From NCBI GenBank assembly GCA_002381565.1, contig DFWZ01000006.1:6278-45385 (forward strand): a stretch of 39,108 nucleotides of DNA, read 5' to 3'. Positions 25,983 through 34,715 of the stretch are shown piece by piece. The DNA is from Gallionella sp. UBA4121 (lineage in GTDB: Bacteria; Pseudomonadota; Gammaproteobacteria; Burkholderiales; Gallionellaceae). The translations under genes and the position numbers were made by a program. The first letter of the stretch is position 1; each line of letters begins with the position of its first letter. The notes under the pieces are model-generated. The model was not told the DNA's origin, did not search any database, and saw only the letters and a program-made list of their open reading frames with translations.

Positions 25983-26040
25983 GTGAGTGGTGAGTCGTAA
26001 GTAAAACCGGGTGGCAAGTGACCACTTACCACTTACGACT
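25981..26040. repeat. Inverted and direct repeat of AGTCGTAAGT units
   Basis: AGTCGTAAGT (25993-26002) and ACTTACGACT (26031-26040) form a perfect ten-base inverted repeat. Related units TCGTGAGTGG and TTACCACTTA surround it. It lies between valS and the small acidic protein gene, and the last codons and stop of that gene fall in it. The unit resembles dispersed repeats that I recall from betaproteobacterial genomes. Confidence 0.65.
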
Positions 26041-26383
26041 TGCTACTTTCGTTTGCCGTTTTCAGTGCGTCGCGCAGCAGTTGGGGCAGTTCAGCCTTGA
26101 ATTCGCTGATCGCCAGGTTAACAGCCAGTCGTTGCAGTTGCTCAAGCTGGCTGTTGAGCTTGCCGGTAAATACGGTTTCGAGATGGACTTCGAGTTGCTG
26201 CTGGAGTTGATGTAATTCCGCCGGGTTCAATGTGCGTGGCGGGTTGTTTGGAAGGTTGGCTGGATGAGCGTCAGGCTGCGCGACGATTTCGGTGAGCATT
26301 GGCAGCTCGGCTGATTCCGGCTCGTCCGCCACTTCGGTCAGCAACGGTAATTCATCTGGATAATCAATCGGCTGTTCGCTCAT
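26033..26383 (-). CDS. Small acidic protein with LPxLTEx repeats
   Basis: A 116-residue soluble protein. The first half is acidic and holds two copies of a short motif (ELPLLTEVADEP and ELPMLTEIVAQP). The second half is a long amphipathic helix, likely a coiled coil (LHQLQQQLEVHLETVFTGKLNSQLEQLQRLAVNL). It resembles the Burkholderia proteins annotated as DUF2486, which also carry a PVLTEV motif, but that link is from memory. It starts two bases after the holC stop, so pepA-holC and this gene form one operon. The C-terminal Lys-Ser and the stop lie in a dispersed repeat, so the original end may have been altered. Confidence 0.75.
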   Translation of the reverse strand: MSEQPIDYPDELPLLTEVADEPESAELPMLTEIVAQPDAHPANLPNNPPRTLNPAELHQLQQQLEVHLETVFTGKLNSQLEQLQRLAVNLAISEFKAELPQLLRDALKTANESSKS

Positions 26384-26385
26384 GA

Positions 26386-26811
26386 TTATTTCGCACGGGT
26401 CAGATCGAAATGGCGCAGTTCGTAGCCGCGATCGCGATAAAACTTGAAGCGTTCCCGCCCACGCCGGCTGTCTTCCTCACCCAGGCCGATAATTTCGGCG
26501 ACCCGTTCAAAGCGGCTGAAAAATGGCATGCACTCGTCATGCAGGCTGATCAACATGTCGTAATACGGGAACTTGTCATTGTCGTGGCTCAAAAAAACCG
26601 GCGTTTGCTCAGTATCGATCTCATCGCAGCGGGCGTGCGGAATGAAGGCCGTGTCAGGGTAATGCCAGAGCAGTTTGTCCAAAGCTTCGCAGCTAGCTGC
26701 ATCGGGCAGGCTGATGACCGTGTGCAGGCCGTGTTGCATGGCTTTATGGCTCAGCTGGCAGGCGGTGCGCAGCTTGTCGGCAGAGCCTGTGTAAAAATCG
26801 ACTTTCGTCAT
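26386..26811 (-). CDS. holC: DNA polymerase III chi subunit
   Basis: Clamp-loader accessory subunit that links the replicase to SSB. It has 141 residues, close to the 147 of E. coli. Recognisable parts are the start MTKVDFYTG, the LDKLLWHYPDTAFIPHAR segment and the FERVAEIIGLGEEDSRRGRERFKFYRDRGYELRHFD ending. The frame is open far upstream to 27051, but that is the shadow of pepA; the real ATG at 26811 shares one base with the pepA stop (TAATG). The pepA-holC order is common in proteobacteria. Confidence 0.9.
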   Translation of the reverse strand: MTKVDFYTGSADKLRTACQLSHKAMQHGLHTVISLPDAASCEALDKLLWHYPDTAFIPHARCDEIDTEQTPVFLSHDNDKFPYYDMLISLHDECMPFFSRFERVAEIIGLGEEDSRRGRERFKFYRDRGYELRHFDLTRAK

Positions 26812-28301
26812 TATTTTTTGGCTTGAGCCCGCCCGATCAGATACTGCGTGAGCAAAGGCACGGGGCGACCGGTCGAGCCCTTTTCCTTGCCGGATTTCCA
26901 GGCAGTCCCTGCGATATCCAGATGCGCCCAGCGGTAGTCTTTGGTAAATCGTGACAGGAAGCAGGCGGCGGTAACGCTGCCTGCGGCCCTCCCGCCGATG
27001 TTCTGCATGTCGGCAAAGTTGCTGTCCAGTTGTTGCTGATACTCGTCCCACAGCGGCATCTGCCAGGCTTTATCATTCGAGTATTCGCCCGCCTCAAACA
27101 ATTCACGCGCTAACTGGTCCTGATTGCTGAACAGGCCGCTGGCAACGCCGCCGAGTGCGATGACGCAGGCGCCGGTGAGCGTTGCGATGTCCACCACGGT
27201 ATCCGGTTCAAAGCGTGCGGCATAGGTCAGCGCGTCGCATAAAATCAGCCGCCCCTCGGCATCGGTGTTGAGAATTTCGATGGTGAGGCCTGCCATGCTT
27301 TTTACGATGTCACCGGGACGGCTGGCCGCGCCGTCCGGCATGTTTTCGCTGCTTGGAATTACCGCGACCACGTTCAGCTTCAGGCCCATCTCGGCAACTG
27401 CCTGCATGGTGCCCAGCACGCTTGCCGCGCCACACATGTCATATTTCATTTCGTCCATTTCAGCGCCTGGCTTGAGCGAAATGCCGCCGGAGTCGAAGGT
27501 GAGGCCCTTGCCGACCAGCACCACGGGTTTTTGCTTCTTGTCGCCGCCGCGGTATTCCAGCGTGATCAGTTTGGCGGGTTGCCGGCTGCCACGCGTGACG
27601 GACAGCAAGGAATGCATGCCCAGTTTTTCCATGTCCTTTTCTTCGAGGATGGTCACCTTGAGCTTGTGTGCATCAGCCAGCTTGCGGGCTTGCTCGGCCA
27701 GATAGGTCGGGGTGCAGATGTTGCCGGGCAGGTTGCCCAGATCCTTGGCCAGTTTCATGCCGTGCGCGATGGCGCTGGCCTGGTGCAGTGCGGTTTGCGC
27801 GGCGCTGCCTGGTTTTTTTGCGCAGCCCAGCAGGATTTTTCGCAAGGCGGGCTTGTCGGCCGGTTTGCTCTTGAGCTGGTCACCGCGGTAGGCTGACTCC
27901 GCGGCTGACAACACGATCTGGTTGATCTTCCAGGTTTCATCGCGCCCGACGACATCCAGGTCTGTGAAATAAAGCGCCGCGTCCTTGCAAATGGTCTTGT
28001 GCAGTGCGGCAAAGGTTGCGCGCAGCATGTCGAGAAATTGTTTGGCGTTGAATTCGTCAGGTTTGCCCAGGCCCACCAGCAAGACACGCTCCGCGGCGAC
28101 GCCCGATAGCGTATGAACCATCACGGTGCTGCCGGCTTTGCCCGTCATGTCGCCGCGTGCAATCAGATCGCTCAGCTGATGATCGGCAGTCTGGTCAAGA
28201 ACGTGCGCGGCGGGAGCCAATTGCCCCCCTTCAAAGACGCCCAATACCACACAAGCGCTACGCTGATTTTCCGGACTGCTTTGTTTTATGCTAAATTCCA
28301 T
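26811..28301 (-). CDS. pepA: Leucyl aminopeptidase (cytosol aminopeptidase, M17)
   Basis: Dinuclear zinc or manganese exopeptidase that removes N-terminal residues; in E. coli it also binds DNA in cer recombination and carAB control. It has 496 residues from ATG 28301, supported by GGGAG six bases upstream; the frame reaches 28349. Metal and catalytic motifs are intact: KGLTFDSGG (Lys265, Asp270), MKYDMCGAA and the M17 signature NTDAEGR (345-351). It is divergent from lptF, with its promoter at 28339-28368, and overlaps holC by one base. Confidence 0.95.
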   Translation of the reverse strand: MEFSIKQSSPENQRSACVVLGVFEGGQLAPAAHVLDQTADHQLSDLIARGDMTGKAGSTVMVHTLSGVAAERVLLVGLGKPDEFNAKQFLDMLRATFAALHKTICKDAALYFTDLDVVGRDETWKINQIVLSAAESAYRGDQLKSKPADKPALRKILLGCAKKPGSAAQTALHQASAIAHGMKLAKDLGNLPGNICTPTYLAEQARKLADAHKLKVTILEEKDMEKLGMHSLLSVTRGSRQPAKLITLEYRGGDKKQKPVVLVGKGLTFDSGGISLKPGAEMDEMKYDMCGAASVLGTMQAVAEMGLKLNVVAVIPSSENMPDGAASRPGDIVKSMAGLTIEILNTDAEGRLILCDALTYAARFEPDTVVDIATLTGACVIALGGVASGLFSNQDQLARELFEAGEYSNDKAWQMPLWDEYQQQLDSNFADMQNIGGRAAGSVTAACFLSRFTKDYRWAHLDIAGTAWKSGKEKGSTGRPVPLLTQYLIGRAQAKK

Positions 28302-28338
28302 GGGTTGCTCCCTATTCAATTTTACGTCCCGATGCCTG

Positions 28339-28368
28339 ATTATCCGCAAACTACTCGTATAAAGTCAA
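28339..28368 (-). promoter_or_regulatory. Sigma-70-type promoter for pepA
   Basis: On the minus strand TTGACT (28368-28363) and GATAAT (28344-28339) are 18 bases apart, each five of six consensus positions. It lies 38 bases before the pepA ATG. A weaker plus-strand pair TTCAAT (28315-28320) / GATTAT (28338-28343) with 17-base spacing could serve lptF. Confidence 0.6.
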
Positions 28369-28370
28369 AG

Positions 28371-29465
28371 TTGTTTCATCAGGGCCAATTTCACCGCGCC
28401 CTGGTGATCGAATTTGCGGGCAATGGTTTCCTGGTATTTGCAACCTTGCTGGGCATTGTCGTGATCAGTCAGCTGATCCGTTTTCTGGGTGATGCGGTCA
28501 GCGGCAAGCTGGCGGTAGACGGCGTGCTGGCGCTGCTGGGTTTCAGCGCGCTCAATTATCTGCCGGTGCTGCTGTCCCTGAGTTTGTTCATCTCCATTTT
28601 ACTGACGCTGTCCCGCTGTTATCGCGACAGCGAAATGGTGGTGTGGTTTTCTGCCGGCATCGGATTGACGCGCTGGATACGCCCGGTGTTATGGTATGCC
28701 ACGCCGGTGGTCATGGTGATTGCGCTGCTGAGCCTGGTGTTGTCGCCCTGGGCCTTGCGAAAATCCGATGAATACAGGAACAAGCTCGACAGCCGCGATG
28801 AGGTATCTACAGTCACGCCGGGTACGTTTCACGAGTCGGGTCAGTCGGACAGAGTCTACTTTGTCGAGAGTGCTGATCCGAAAACAGGTCTGATCGGCAG
28901 CGTGTTCGTGCGGTCCATACAAAACAGCCAGCTGGGTACCATGGTGGCACGTCAGGGCGTGCAGGAAACCATGCCGAATGGCGACCGTTTTCTGGTGTTG
29001 TTGAATGGCACGCGTTATGAGGGTACGCCGGGGCAGCGGGATTACCGCATCGTGGATTTTGAACGTTATGCGATGCGCATCGACAGCGTGGCAACCAAAC
29101 AGGAACTGCCGAATGTGCGCACCCTGACTACCCCGGCACTGTGGCGTCATCCTACCACCTGGAATCTGTCCGAGCTGGAGTGGCGGTTGGGATTGCCGCT
29201 CAGCGCAGCCGTGCTTTCCTTGCTGGCGATCGCCCTGAGTTATGTCAATCCGCGCGCAGGGCGCTCGTTCAATCTGGTTCTGGCGATGGTGCTGTATATG
29301 TTGTACAGCAACATGATCAGCGTCACCAATGCGTGGGTAGGACAGGGCAAACTGTCTCCGGGCATCGGACTTTGGGGCATCCATGCGCTGATGTTGCTGA
29401 TCACGGCGTTGCTGTTCTATAAGCGCATGACACTGTTCTCGTGGCGCAGGGTGTTCAGCCGATGA
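28371..29465 (+). CDS. lptF: LPS export ABC transporter permease LptF
   Basis: One of the two inner-membrane permeases that, with LptG and the LptB ATPase, extract lipopolysaccharide and push it onto the periplasmic bridge. It has about 364 residues with three hydrophobic spans at each end and a periplasmic jellyroll between. YRDSEMVVWFSAGIGLTRWIRPV is a hallmark. The start is a judgement: an ATG at 28332 is in frame, but TTG 28371 aligns with the usual LptF start (xFHQxxxHRAL), and the bases between hold the pepA promoter. The stop overlaps lptG by four bases. Confidence 0.9.
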   Translation: MFHQGQFHRALVIEFAGNGFLVFATLLGIVVISQLIRFLGDAVSGKLAVDGVLALLGFSALNYLPVLLSLSLFISILLTLSRCYRDSEMVVWFSAGIGLTRWIRPVLWYATPVVMVIALLSLVLSPWALRKSDEYRNKLDSRDEVSTVTPGTFHESGQSDRVYFVESADPKTGLIGSVFVRSIQNSQLGTMVARQGVQETMPNGDRFLVLLNGTRYEGTPGQRDYRIVDFERYAMRIDSVATKQELPNVRTLTTPALWRHPTTWNLSELEWRLGLPLSAAVLSLLAIALSYVNPRAGRSFNLVLAMVLYMLYSNMISVTNAWVGQGKLSPGIGLWGIHALMLLITALLFYKRMTLFSWRRVFSR

Positions 29466-30538
29466 AATTATTGAACAGGTATCTGGCCAGGGAAATATAT
29501 GCCAGTGTGGCGCTGGTGTTCACAGCACTGCTCATGCTGTTTGCCTTCCTCGATTTTATTCACGAGTTAAGCGTGATGGGTTACGGCAAATACAGCCTGG
29601 GCTATGTGCTGATTTTCGTGGCGCTGACCATCCCGGGGCATATTTACGAGTTGTTTCCGGTGGCGGTGCTGGTCGGCACCATCCTGGCGCTGGTGCAAAT
29701 GGCGGCGCGTTCCGAGATGACGATCTACCGCGCTTCCGGTGCATCGACCATGCAGATGCTGGGCGCGCTGGGCAAAATTGCGCTGCCGATGATTGTCGTC
29801 AGTTTTCTCTGTGGTGAGTTTCTGGCGCCGCCATCCGAGCGCATGGCACAGAAACTGCGCCTCCAGGCAATGAATACCCAGGTTTCCTTGCAGGCGTTTC
29901 GTTCCGGCGTCTGGGTCAAGGATGGCCACAGTTTCGTGAACGTCAAAAGCGTGATGCCCGACACCAGTTTGTCGGATATCGACATTTATAATTTCGATGA
30001 AACCTTCCACCTGCAAACGATCGTAAGCGCCAAGCGTGCAAGCTACGTTCAGCCGGGTAAATGGCTGCTGGGAGACGTGCTTCAGACGCGCTTTGACAAG
30101 TCCGGTGTAACCACCCTGGCCGCGCCGAGTCAGGACTGGCAATCTTCGCTGACGCCGGGTATCCTGAGTGTGATGCTGGTGGTGCCGGAGCAGATGTCGG
30201 CCTATGATTTGTACAAATATGCCAAGCACCTGAAAGAGAACAAGCAACAGAGCGCACGCTACGAAATTGCGATGTGGAACAAGCTGATCTATCCGTTTGC
30301 GCTGCTGGTGATGATGGTGCTGGCGTTGCCATTCGCGTCTTATCAGCGGCGCGCCGGCGGCGTCAGCGTGATGGTGTTCATGGGGATCGTGCTGGGTCTG
30401 GTATTCCACTTTACCGGACGCCTGCTGGCGAGTTTAGGCGCGCTCAATGACTGGCAGCCAATGGTCAGCGCCACTGCGATGACGGGGCTGTTCCTGGTGA
30501 TCGGTGTGGTGATGATATGGTGGGTGGAACGGCGCTGA
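29462..30538 (+). CDS. lptG: LPS export ABC transporter permease LptG
   Basis: Partner permease of LptF, 358 residues, same topology: spans near residues 12-35, 55-80 and 95-120, a periplasmic domain, then three C-terminal spans. Typical LptG features are the start MKLLNRYLAREIY, the RSEMTIYRASGAS coupling helix (about 85-97) and the GRLLASLGALNDWQP segment near the end. ATG 29462 overlaps the lptF stop (ATGA). The next gene on the strand starts about 170 bases later and belongs to a pigment locus. Confidence 0.94.
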   Translation: MKLLNRYLAREIYASVALVFTALLMLFAFLDFIHELSVMGYGKYSLGYVLIFVALTIPGHIYELFPVAVLVGTILALVQMAARSEMTIYRASGASTMQMLGALGKIALPMIVVSFLCGEFLAPPSERMAQKLRLQAMNTQVSLQAFRSGVWVKDGHSFVNVKSVMPDTSLSDIDIYNFDETFHLQTIVSAKRASYVQPGKWLLGDVLQTRFDKSGVTTLAAPSQDWQSSLTPGILSVMLVVPEQMSAYDLYKYAKHLKENKQQSARYEIAMWNKLIYPFALLVMMVLALPFASYQRRAGGVSVMVFMGIVLGLVFHFTGRLLASLGALNDWQPMVSATAMTGLFLVIGVVMIWWVERR

Positions 30539-30710
30539 CGGGCTGGCAAAATCACCCATGCCGGACATGGCGATACGTTACAATCCATACGATGAATATC
30601 AAACCAGCAGTCATGAATACTCCCCTTGCAGCATCCGCCGAGCAGGTTTCCGACTGTACTGGTAACCCGATGCGGGCCGGCAGGCTCGAGGGTCGCGGCG
30701 TTGCCGAGTG

Positions 30711-31763
30711 ATGGTACGGTGCATGATGCCTGATTCGGTATTGCGCGGCGAAAACCTGTCCGTTGCCGAGTTGTTGCAGCAACCGTGCAGCGTGCTGGGC
30801 GCGATCTGTTTTTCTGTACAAGTGTCCGAAGATAAGATGCTGGCTGATCTGGATATTCCCTGCATGAGCGTCCATATGCAGCGACTGGATGCAACTGAAA
30901 CTTCCTGTGAAGTCTGGCATGGCAGCGGACAGCTGACGCAGGGAAAGTCTGGCGATATACATTATCGCCACGATGATGATTTGCTGTTCGGCGTGATTAC
31001 GCTGCCTGAAACCCGGTTCACGGCCGACGCTGACAAAACGCCGTTGCAGCAGGCCACCGAGACGGCTTATCGCCAGATATTTGCGCTGCTGGATACTGCG
31101 CGCTTCCCGTGTCTGTACCGGTTCTGGAATTACATCGCCGACATCAATACCGCAAGCTTCGGTCTGGAGCGCTACCATCAGTTCAACCGGGGAAGGCAGG
31201 ATGCCTTTATTGCGCACGGGCGCGATGTGGCGGGAAATGCGCCTGCCGCATGTGCGCTGGGCTCGGTCGACGGGCCGCTGACGATTGCCTTCCTGGCCGG
31301 ACGAGTAGCGCCGCTGAACATAGAAAACCCGCGCCAGATCAGCGCCTGCCAATACCCGCCGCAATATGGTCCCCGCAGTCCGACATTCTCACGTGCCAGC
31401 CTGGTGAGACTTGGCCGGTCGGAGGTGTTGTTTGTATCGGGCACGGCCAGTATTGTCGGCCATGCAACATTGCATCACAATGACGTCGTGGCTCAAACCC
31501 GTGAAACCATGAACAATATTGTGGCCGTGCTGGCCGAGGCAAACCGGCAGTCGTGCAAGCCCGGTTTCGATCTGGCCGATCTGACCTACAAAGTCTACGT
31601 GCGCCACCCTGCCGATCTGGCACAGATTCGTGCGGAACTTGCGCACTGCGTGGGAGATTCGCTCAAGGCCGTGTACTTGCAGGCCGATGTGTGCCGCCAG
31701 GATCTGCTGCTGGAAATCGAGGCCACAGCCATACGGCCGCTCTCGTCAGATCAGGCGGCATGA
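30711..31763 (+). CDS. xanB2: XanB2-like chorismatase (3-/4-hydroxybenzoate-forming)
   Basis: Enzyme of the FkbO/Hyg5/XanB2 family (older name: pteridine-dependent deoxygenase-like), which cleaves chorismate. XanB2 of Xanthomonas makes 3- and 4-hydroxybenzoate as starter for the pigment xanthomonadin and for ubiquinone. The roughly 350-residue protein shows the family signatures: RFWNY (137-141), QFNRGR (157-162), ENPRQ (205-209), QYGPRSPTFSR (218-228) and SGTASIVGHATLHH (243-256), the RidA-like C-terminal part. Start is uncertain among GTG 30708, ATG 30711 and ATG 30723; none has a good ribosome site. The stop overlaps the acyltransferase start. Context of polyene genes supports a XanB2 role over FkbO or Hyg5. 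Confidence 0.82.
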   Translation: MVRCMMPDSVLRGENLSVAELLQQPCSVLGAICFSVQVSEDKMLADLDIPCMSVHMQRLDATETSCEVWHGSGQLTQGKSGDIHYRHDDDLLFGVITLPETRFTADADKTPLQQATETAYRQIFALLDTARFPCLYRFWNYIADINTASFGLERYHQFNRGRQDAFIAHGRDVAGNAPAACALGSVDGPLTIAFLAGRVAPLNIENPRQISACQYPPQYGPRSPTFSRASLVRLGRSEVLFVSGTASIVGHATLHHNDVVAQTRETMNNIVAVLAEANRQSCKPGFDLADLTYKVYVRHPADLAQIRAELAHCVGDSLKAVYLQADVCRQDLLLEIEATAIRPLSSDQAA

Positions 31764-32563
31764 TCATGCGTTCTGTATTGCGTGCATTGCTCAATGGCTA
31801 CGATTATCTGGTGCTGTATCTTGGCCTGGTCTGGCTGGGAATACTGTGTCTGGCATGGACGCCGATTGCGATGATCGTCTACCCGTTGTTGTCCGAGAAC
31901 AGGGGACGGGCATTGGGGCGTTATGTGATCATGGCGGCGTTTCGTTTGTACCTTGCCAGTCTTAGTCTGTCGCGCCGTTGCAGCTTTGATCTGGAGGCGC
32001 TGGATGCGTTGCGTGATGAACCGTCGCTGATTCTTGCGCCCAATCATCCGTGCCTGCTGGATGCCGTGATGGTGATCTCCCGCCTGCCTAATGTCGCCTG
32101 CGTGCTTAAAGCCGATCTGATGAATAATGCTTTTCTCGGTGCCGGCGCCAGGCTTGCGCGCTACATCCGCAATGATCCGGTCCGGCGCATGGTGCAGCTA
32201 GCCACCGGCGATTTTAACTGCGGCAGCCATCTGTTGCTGTTCCCGGAAGGCACCCGCACTACCTCGCACCCGGTCAATCCGTTCAAGGGCAGCATTGGAA
32301 TGATTGCGCAGCACGCGCAGGTGCCCGTGCAGACGATACTGATAGAAACCAATTCGGCCTATCTGAGCAAAGGCTGGCCGCTGTTCCGCAAGCCGGCCAT
32401 GCCTATCCATTACCGGGTCAGCCTGGGACGGCGCTTTGATCCGCCGCAGAATACCAGGAATTTCATGGCTGAACTGGAGCGCTACTTTGCACAGGAGCTG
32501 GTTCAGACACCGGCGTCTCAACCGGCTCACTCACAGCCCGCGCAAGCTGGCCGTATGACCTGA
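31760..32563 (+). CDS. PlsC-type 1-acyl-glycerol-3-phosphate acyltransferase-like protein
   Basis: A 267-residue membrane-associated acyltransferase. A hydrophobic N-terminal region (about 15-70) precedes the H(x)4D motif NHPCLLD (95-101) and the glycerol-phosphate-binding FPEGTRT (161-167). In aryl-polyene and xanthomonadin clusters such enzymes are thought to attach the polyene acyl chain to a lipid in the membrane. The frame is open to 31553, but ATG 31760 overlaps the chorismatase stop (ATGA) and starts at the hydrophobic segment. The C-terminal 25 residues are a low-complexity tail. Confidence 0.85.
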   Translation: MIMRSVLRALLNGYDYLVLYLGLVWLGILCLAWTPIAMIVYPLLSENRGRALGRYVIMAAFRLYLASLSLSRRCSFDLEALDALRDEPSLILAPNHPCLLDAVMVISRLPNVACVLKADLMNNAFLGAGARLARYIRNDPVRRMVQLATGDFNCGSHLLLFPEGTRTTSHPVNPFKGSIGMIAQHAQVPVQTILIETNSAYLSKGWPLFRKPAMPIHYRVSLGRRFDPPQNTRNFMAELERYFAQELVQTPASQPAHSQPAQAGRMT

Positions 32564-32582
32564 TTATTTATTACTCTCCCAC

Positions 32583-33347
32583 ATGATGACTGCCTCGACT
32601 ACGCATCTAGTCCTCATTCCAAGCTATAACCCCGGCGCCAAGGTTTATGAAACCGTGCGTTCGGCACGCCGATTCTGGACTCCGGTGTGGGTGGTGGTGG
32701 ATGGCAGTACCGATGACAGCGCCGAGGGTTTGCTGGCGATGGCAGCCGAAGACCCGGGTCTGCGGGTGATGGTTCTGCCGCACAACCGGGGCAAGGGAGC
32801 TGCGGTATTGCATGGTCTGGATGAGGCGGCGGCAATGGGATACAGCCACGTATTGACCATGGATTCGGATGGACAGCATCCGCCTGAGCGTATCCCGGCC
32901 TTCATGGCCGCATCCGCGCAGCAACCTGCCGCAATGATACTGGGCGTACCGGTATTCGATGCGAGTGCGCCTGGCCTGCGCGTAAAAGGACGGAAAATCT
33001 CCAACTGGTGGGCCAATCTGGAAACACTGTGGGCGGGCATAGGCGACTCGCTGTTCGGGTTCCGCGTGTATCCGGTTGAACCCTTGCGGCGGGTGATGCG
33101 CAGCCAGCCGTGGATGCGCCACTTCGATTTCGATCCCGAGGCGGTGGTGCGGCTGTGCTGGCGCGGCGTCAGGCCGGTCAACCTGCCCGCTGCTGTGCGC
33201 TACTACCGGTCTGACGAGGGCGGCGTGTCGCATTTTCGCTACCTGCGCGACAACGTGTTATTGACCTGGATGCATACCCGGCTGTTTGCAGGCTTTGTGC
33301 TGCGCCTGCCGATGTTGCTGGCAAGGCGTGTGCTGGGGCGTTTTTGA
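32583..33347 (+). CDS. Family 2 glycosyltransferase
   Basis: A 254-residue GT-A fold glycosyltransferase. Nucleotide-sugar binding is shown by VVDGSTDD (38-45) and the metal-binding MDSDGQHP (93-100). Later segments include GDSLFGFRVYP and FDFDPEAVVRLCWRGV, like dolichol-phosphate-mannose-type enzymes of pigment clusters. The C-terminus is amphipathic. It follows the acyltransferase by 19 bases. In aryl-polyene loci a GT2 gene is usual and is presumed to decorate the polyene lipid; the sugar is unknown. ATG 32583 and 32586 are both possible starts. Confidence 0.88.
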   Translation: MMTASTTHLVLIPSYNPGAKVYETVRSARRFWTPVWVVVDGSTDDSAEGLLAMAAEDPGLRVMVLPHNRGKGAAVLHGLDEAAAMGYSHVLTMDSDGQHPPERIPAFMAASAQQPAAMILGVPVFDASAPGLRVKGRKISNWWANLETLWAGIGDSLFGFRVYPVEPLRRVMRSQPWMRHFDFDPEAVVRLCWRGVRPVNLPAAVRYYRSDEGGVSHFRYLRDNVLLTWMHTRLFAGFVLRLPMLLARRVLGRF

Positions 33348-33362
33348 GCCTGTGATTTTCCT

Positions 33363-33382
33363 GCTCTCAGCGTGTTGAGAGC
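33363..33382 (+). terminator. Hairpin after the glycosyltransferase gene
   Basis: GCTCTCA and TGAGAGC form a perfect seven-base-pair stem with a six-base loop 15 bases after the stop. No T run follows, so it is at best a weak or Rho-assisted terminator. Confidence 0.4.
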
Positions 33383-33560
33383 GGTTGCCAACATCGGCTA
33401 ACGCGACAATGCCGTCGTACGAAACGGTCAGCTTTCTGACAAGCAATTTATAGGCACGAAACTCTCCAAATACTTATCATCGATTTGGTTAAAAATTTAC
33501 ACACCCCCAGTTCCCATCAAAATCCACGAAGTCCGATAGTCTGCTAGACATCAGAGTGAT

Positions 33561-34715
33561 TTACTCTTTGCTGGGGACAAGCTGTTCAACGGAGATATTT
33601 CTTTGTACTACATCAAGGATAATCTCAAATAATTCAGACTTAGGTGTTGGCAAATCGTCGCAATAAATTTTAACGTTCATTTTGATTGCTTGTGAGTTTT
33701 CCGCACCTATATAAATCTGATCTGATGTCAAGACCAAGTCTTGTGGTTGAATTTTGCCAAGAGTGCAAGTTACTTCCCAGCCAGATATGGTTTGTTTCAC
33801 CATAATATCTGGAGGCATATTTGGAGCGAACAATTTTGAAGGAACAAAATTTCTATTGGAATCTGGCTCGGCAGGAAGCTTACCTTTTGTGCAAACAATT
33901 AACTCATCAGAGCTGCCATTGATCTCCAAAACGACTTTTACATCTCTTGCGGGCAGATTGCCAGAGTTACGGACGCAAATTTTGAATCCTTTGACCTTAG
34001 CGATGGCCGCGTAATACTTTGCCCGCTCTCGATAAAAGTCATAGTTGGTATGTATATCAAAGCTCGGGATTGTATATATGCCGCCTATAGATTGCGACCT
34101 AGAACCATAGTCCGGTATATCTTTATCATCAGGAAGTGTCGCATTAAATGTTTGGAGCTTAATGTGCTGTTCTTGAAATTCATCATGCTTACCATACACT
34201 AAAAAGGCATCCAGTATGGGAGTTCGCTCATTCTCAATATTGGCATCTGCCCCCATTAAAGCCACCTCATCAGGCGAAGCCGTCTCTGTGGAAGAGCCTC
34301 TACGAATATATACAGTACTCTTTTTAAGTTTTCCGAAATCCTTTTGGAGGTAAAGAGGACGTTTCTGAGCTGTTATTTGAAAGAGGCCCAACTTTACTTC
34401 GTTGAATTCTATAGTGCGATAAGAAAACTCTAGTGGTCTATTTATCTTTGCATTCACAAATTGCTGCAGATGCGCGTCATCCAAATGATCATTTATCCCG
34501 GTGACTATGCTTTGCCCGCCTTTCACTTCTTTGACCCCCACCAAAATATATGCATCTGTGCGGCGCCACGCATTTGCGAATGCCAAAATGTCCTTTAATA
34601 ACTCTGATTTTTCTTCGTCAGATGCACCAGTGAATTTGTATTGCCCGCTTTTAAAGTCAAGGGTGGCACCTTCTTCTTCATATAAAAGACGTTCGATAAG
34701 AGCTTGCTGTGTCAT
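33561..34715 (-). CDS. AlbA_2 (Schlafen-like) domain protein with unknown C-terminal part
   Basis: A 384-residue protein. Residues about 10-150 form the AlbA_2/Schlafen putative nucleic-acid-binding domain: EEEGATLDFKSGQY, then ELLKDILAFANAWRRTDAYILVGVKE, and ending STVYIRRGSSTETASPDEV. The rest (about 170-384) is rich in beta strands (FKICVRNSGNLPARDVKVVLEI) and looks like an immunoglobulin-like fold, but I cannot name it. No signal peptide or membrane span. Base composition and codon use are clearly AT-richer than the flanking pigment genes, which suggests transfer. AlbA_2 proteins often occur in defence islands; a role in phage defence is only inference. Confidence 0.75.
   Translation of the reverse strand: MTQQALIERLLYEEEGATLDFKSGQYKFTGASDEEKSELLKDILAFANAWRRTDAYILVGVKEVKGGQSIVTGINDHLDDAHLQQFVNAKINRPLEFSYRTIEFNEVKLGLFQITAQKRPLYLQKDFGKLKKSTVYIRRGSSTETASPDEVALMGADANIENERTPILDAFLVYGKHDEFQEQHIKLQTFNATLPDDKDIPDYGSRSQSIGGIYTIPSFDIHTNYDFYRERAKYYAAIAKVKGFKICVRNSGNLPARDVKVVLEINGSSDELIVCTKGKLPAEPDSNRNFVPSKLFAPNMPPDIMVKQTISGWEVTCTLGKIQPQDLVLTSDQIYIGAENSQAIKMNVKIYCDDLPTPKSELFEIILDVVQRNISVEQLVPSKE

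Noticed and set aside
30592..30711. Small frame of 39 codons before the chorismatase, overlapping its start
   Set aside because: No ribosome site, no similarity to carrier proteins, and composition like a random read; kept only as a possible leader.
33396..33405. Ten-base word GGCTAACGCG shared with 19092-19101
   Set aside because: A single shared ten-mer in 39 kb is expected by chance; flanks do not match.
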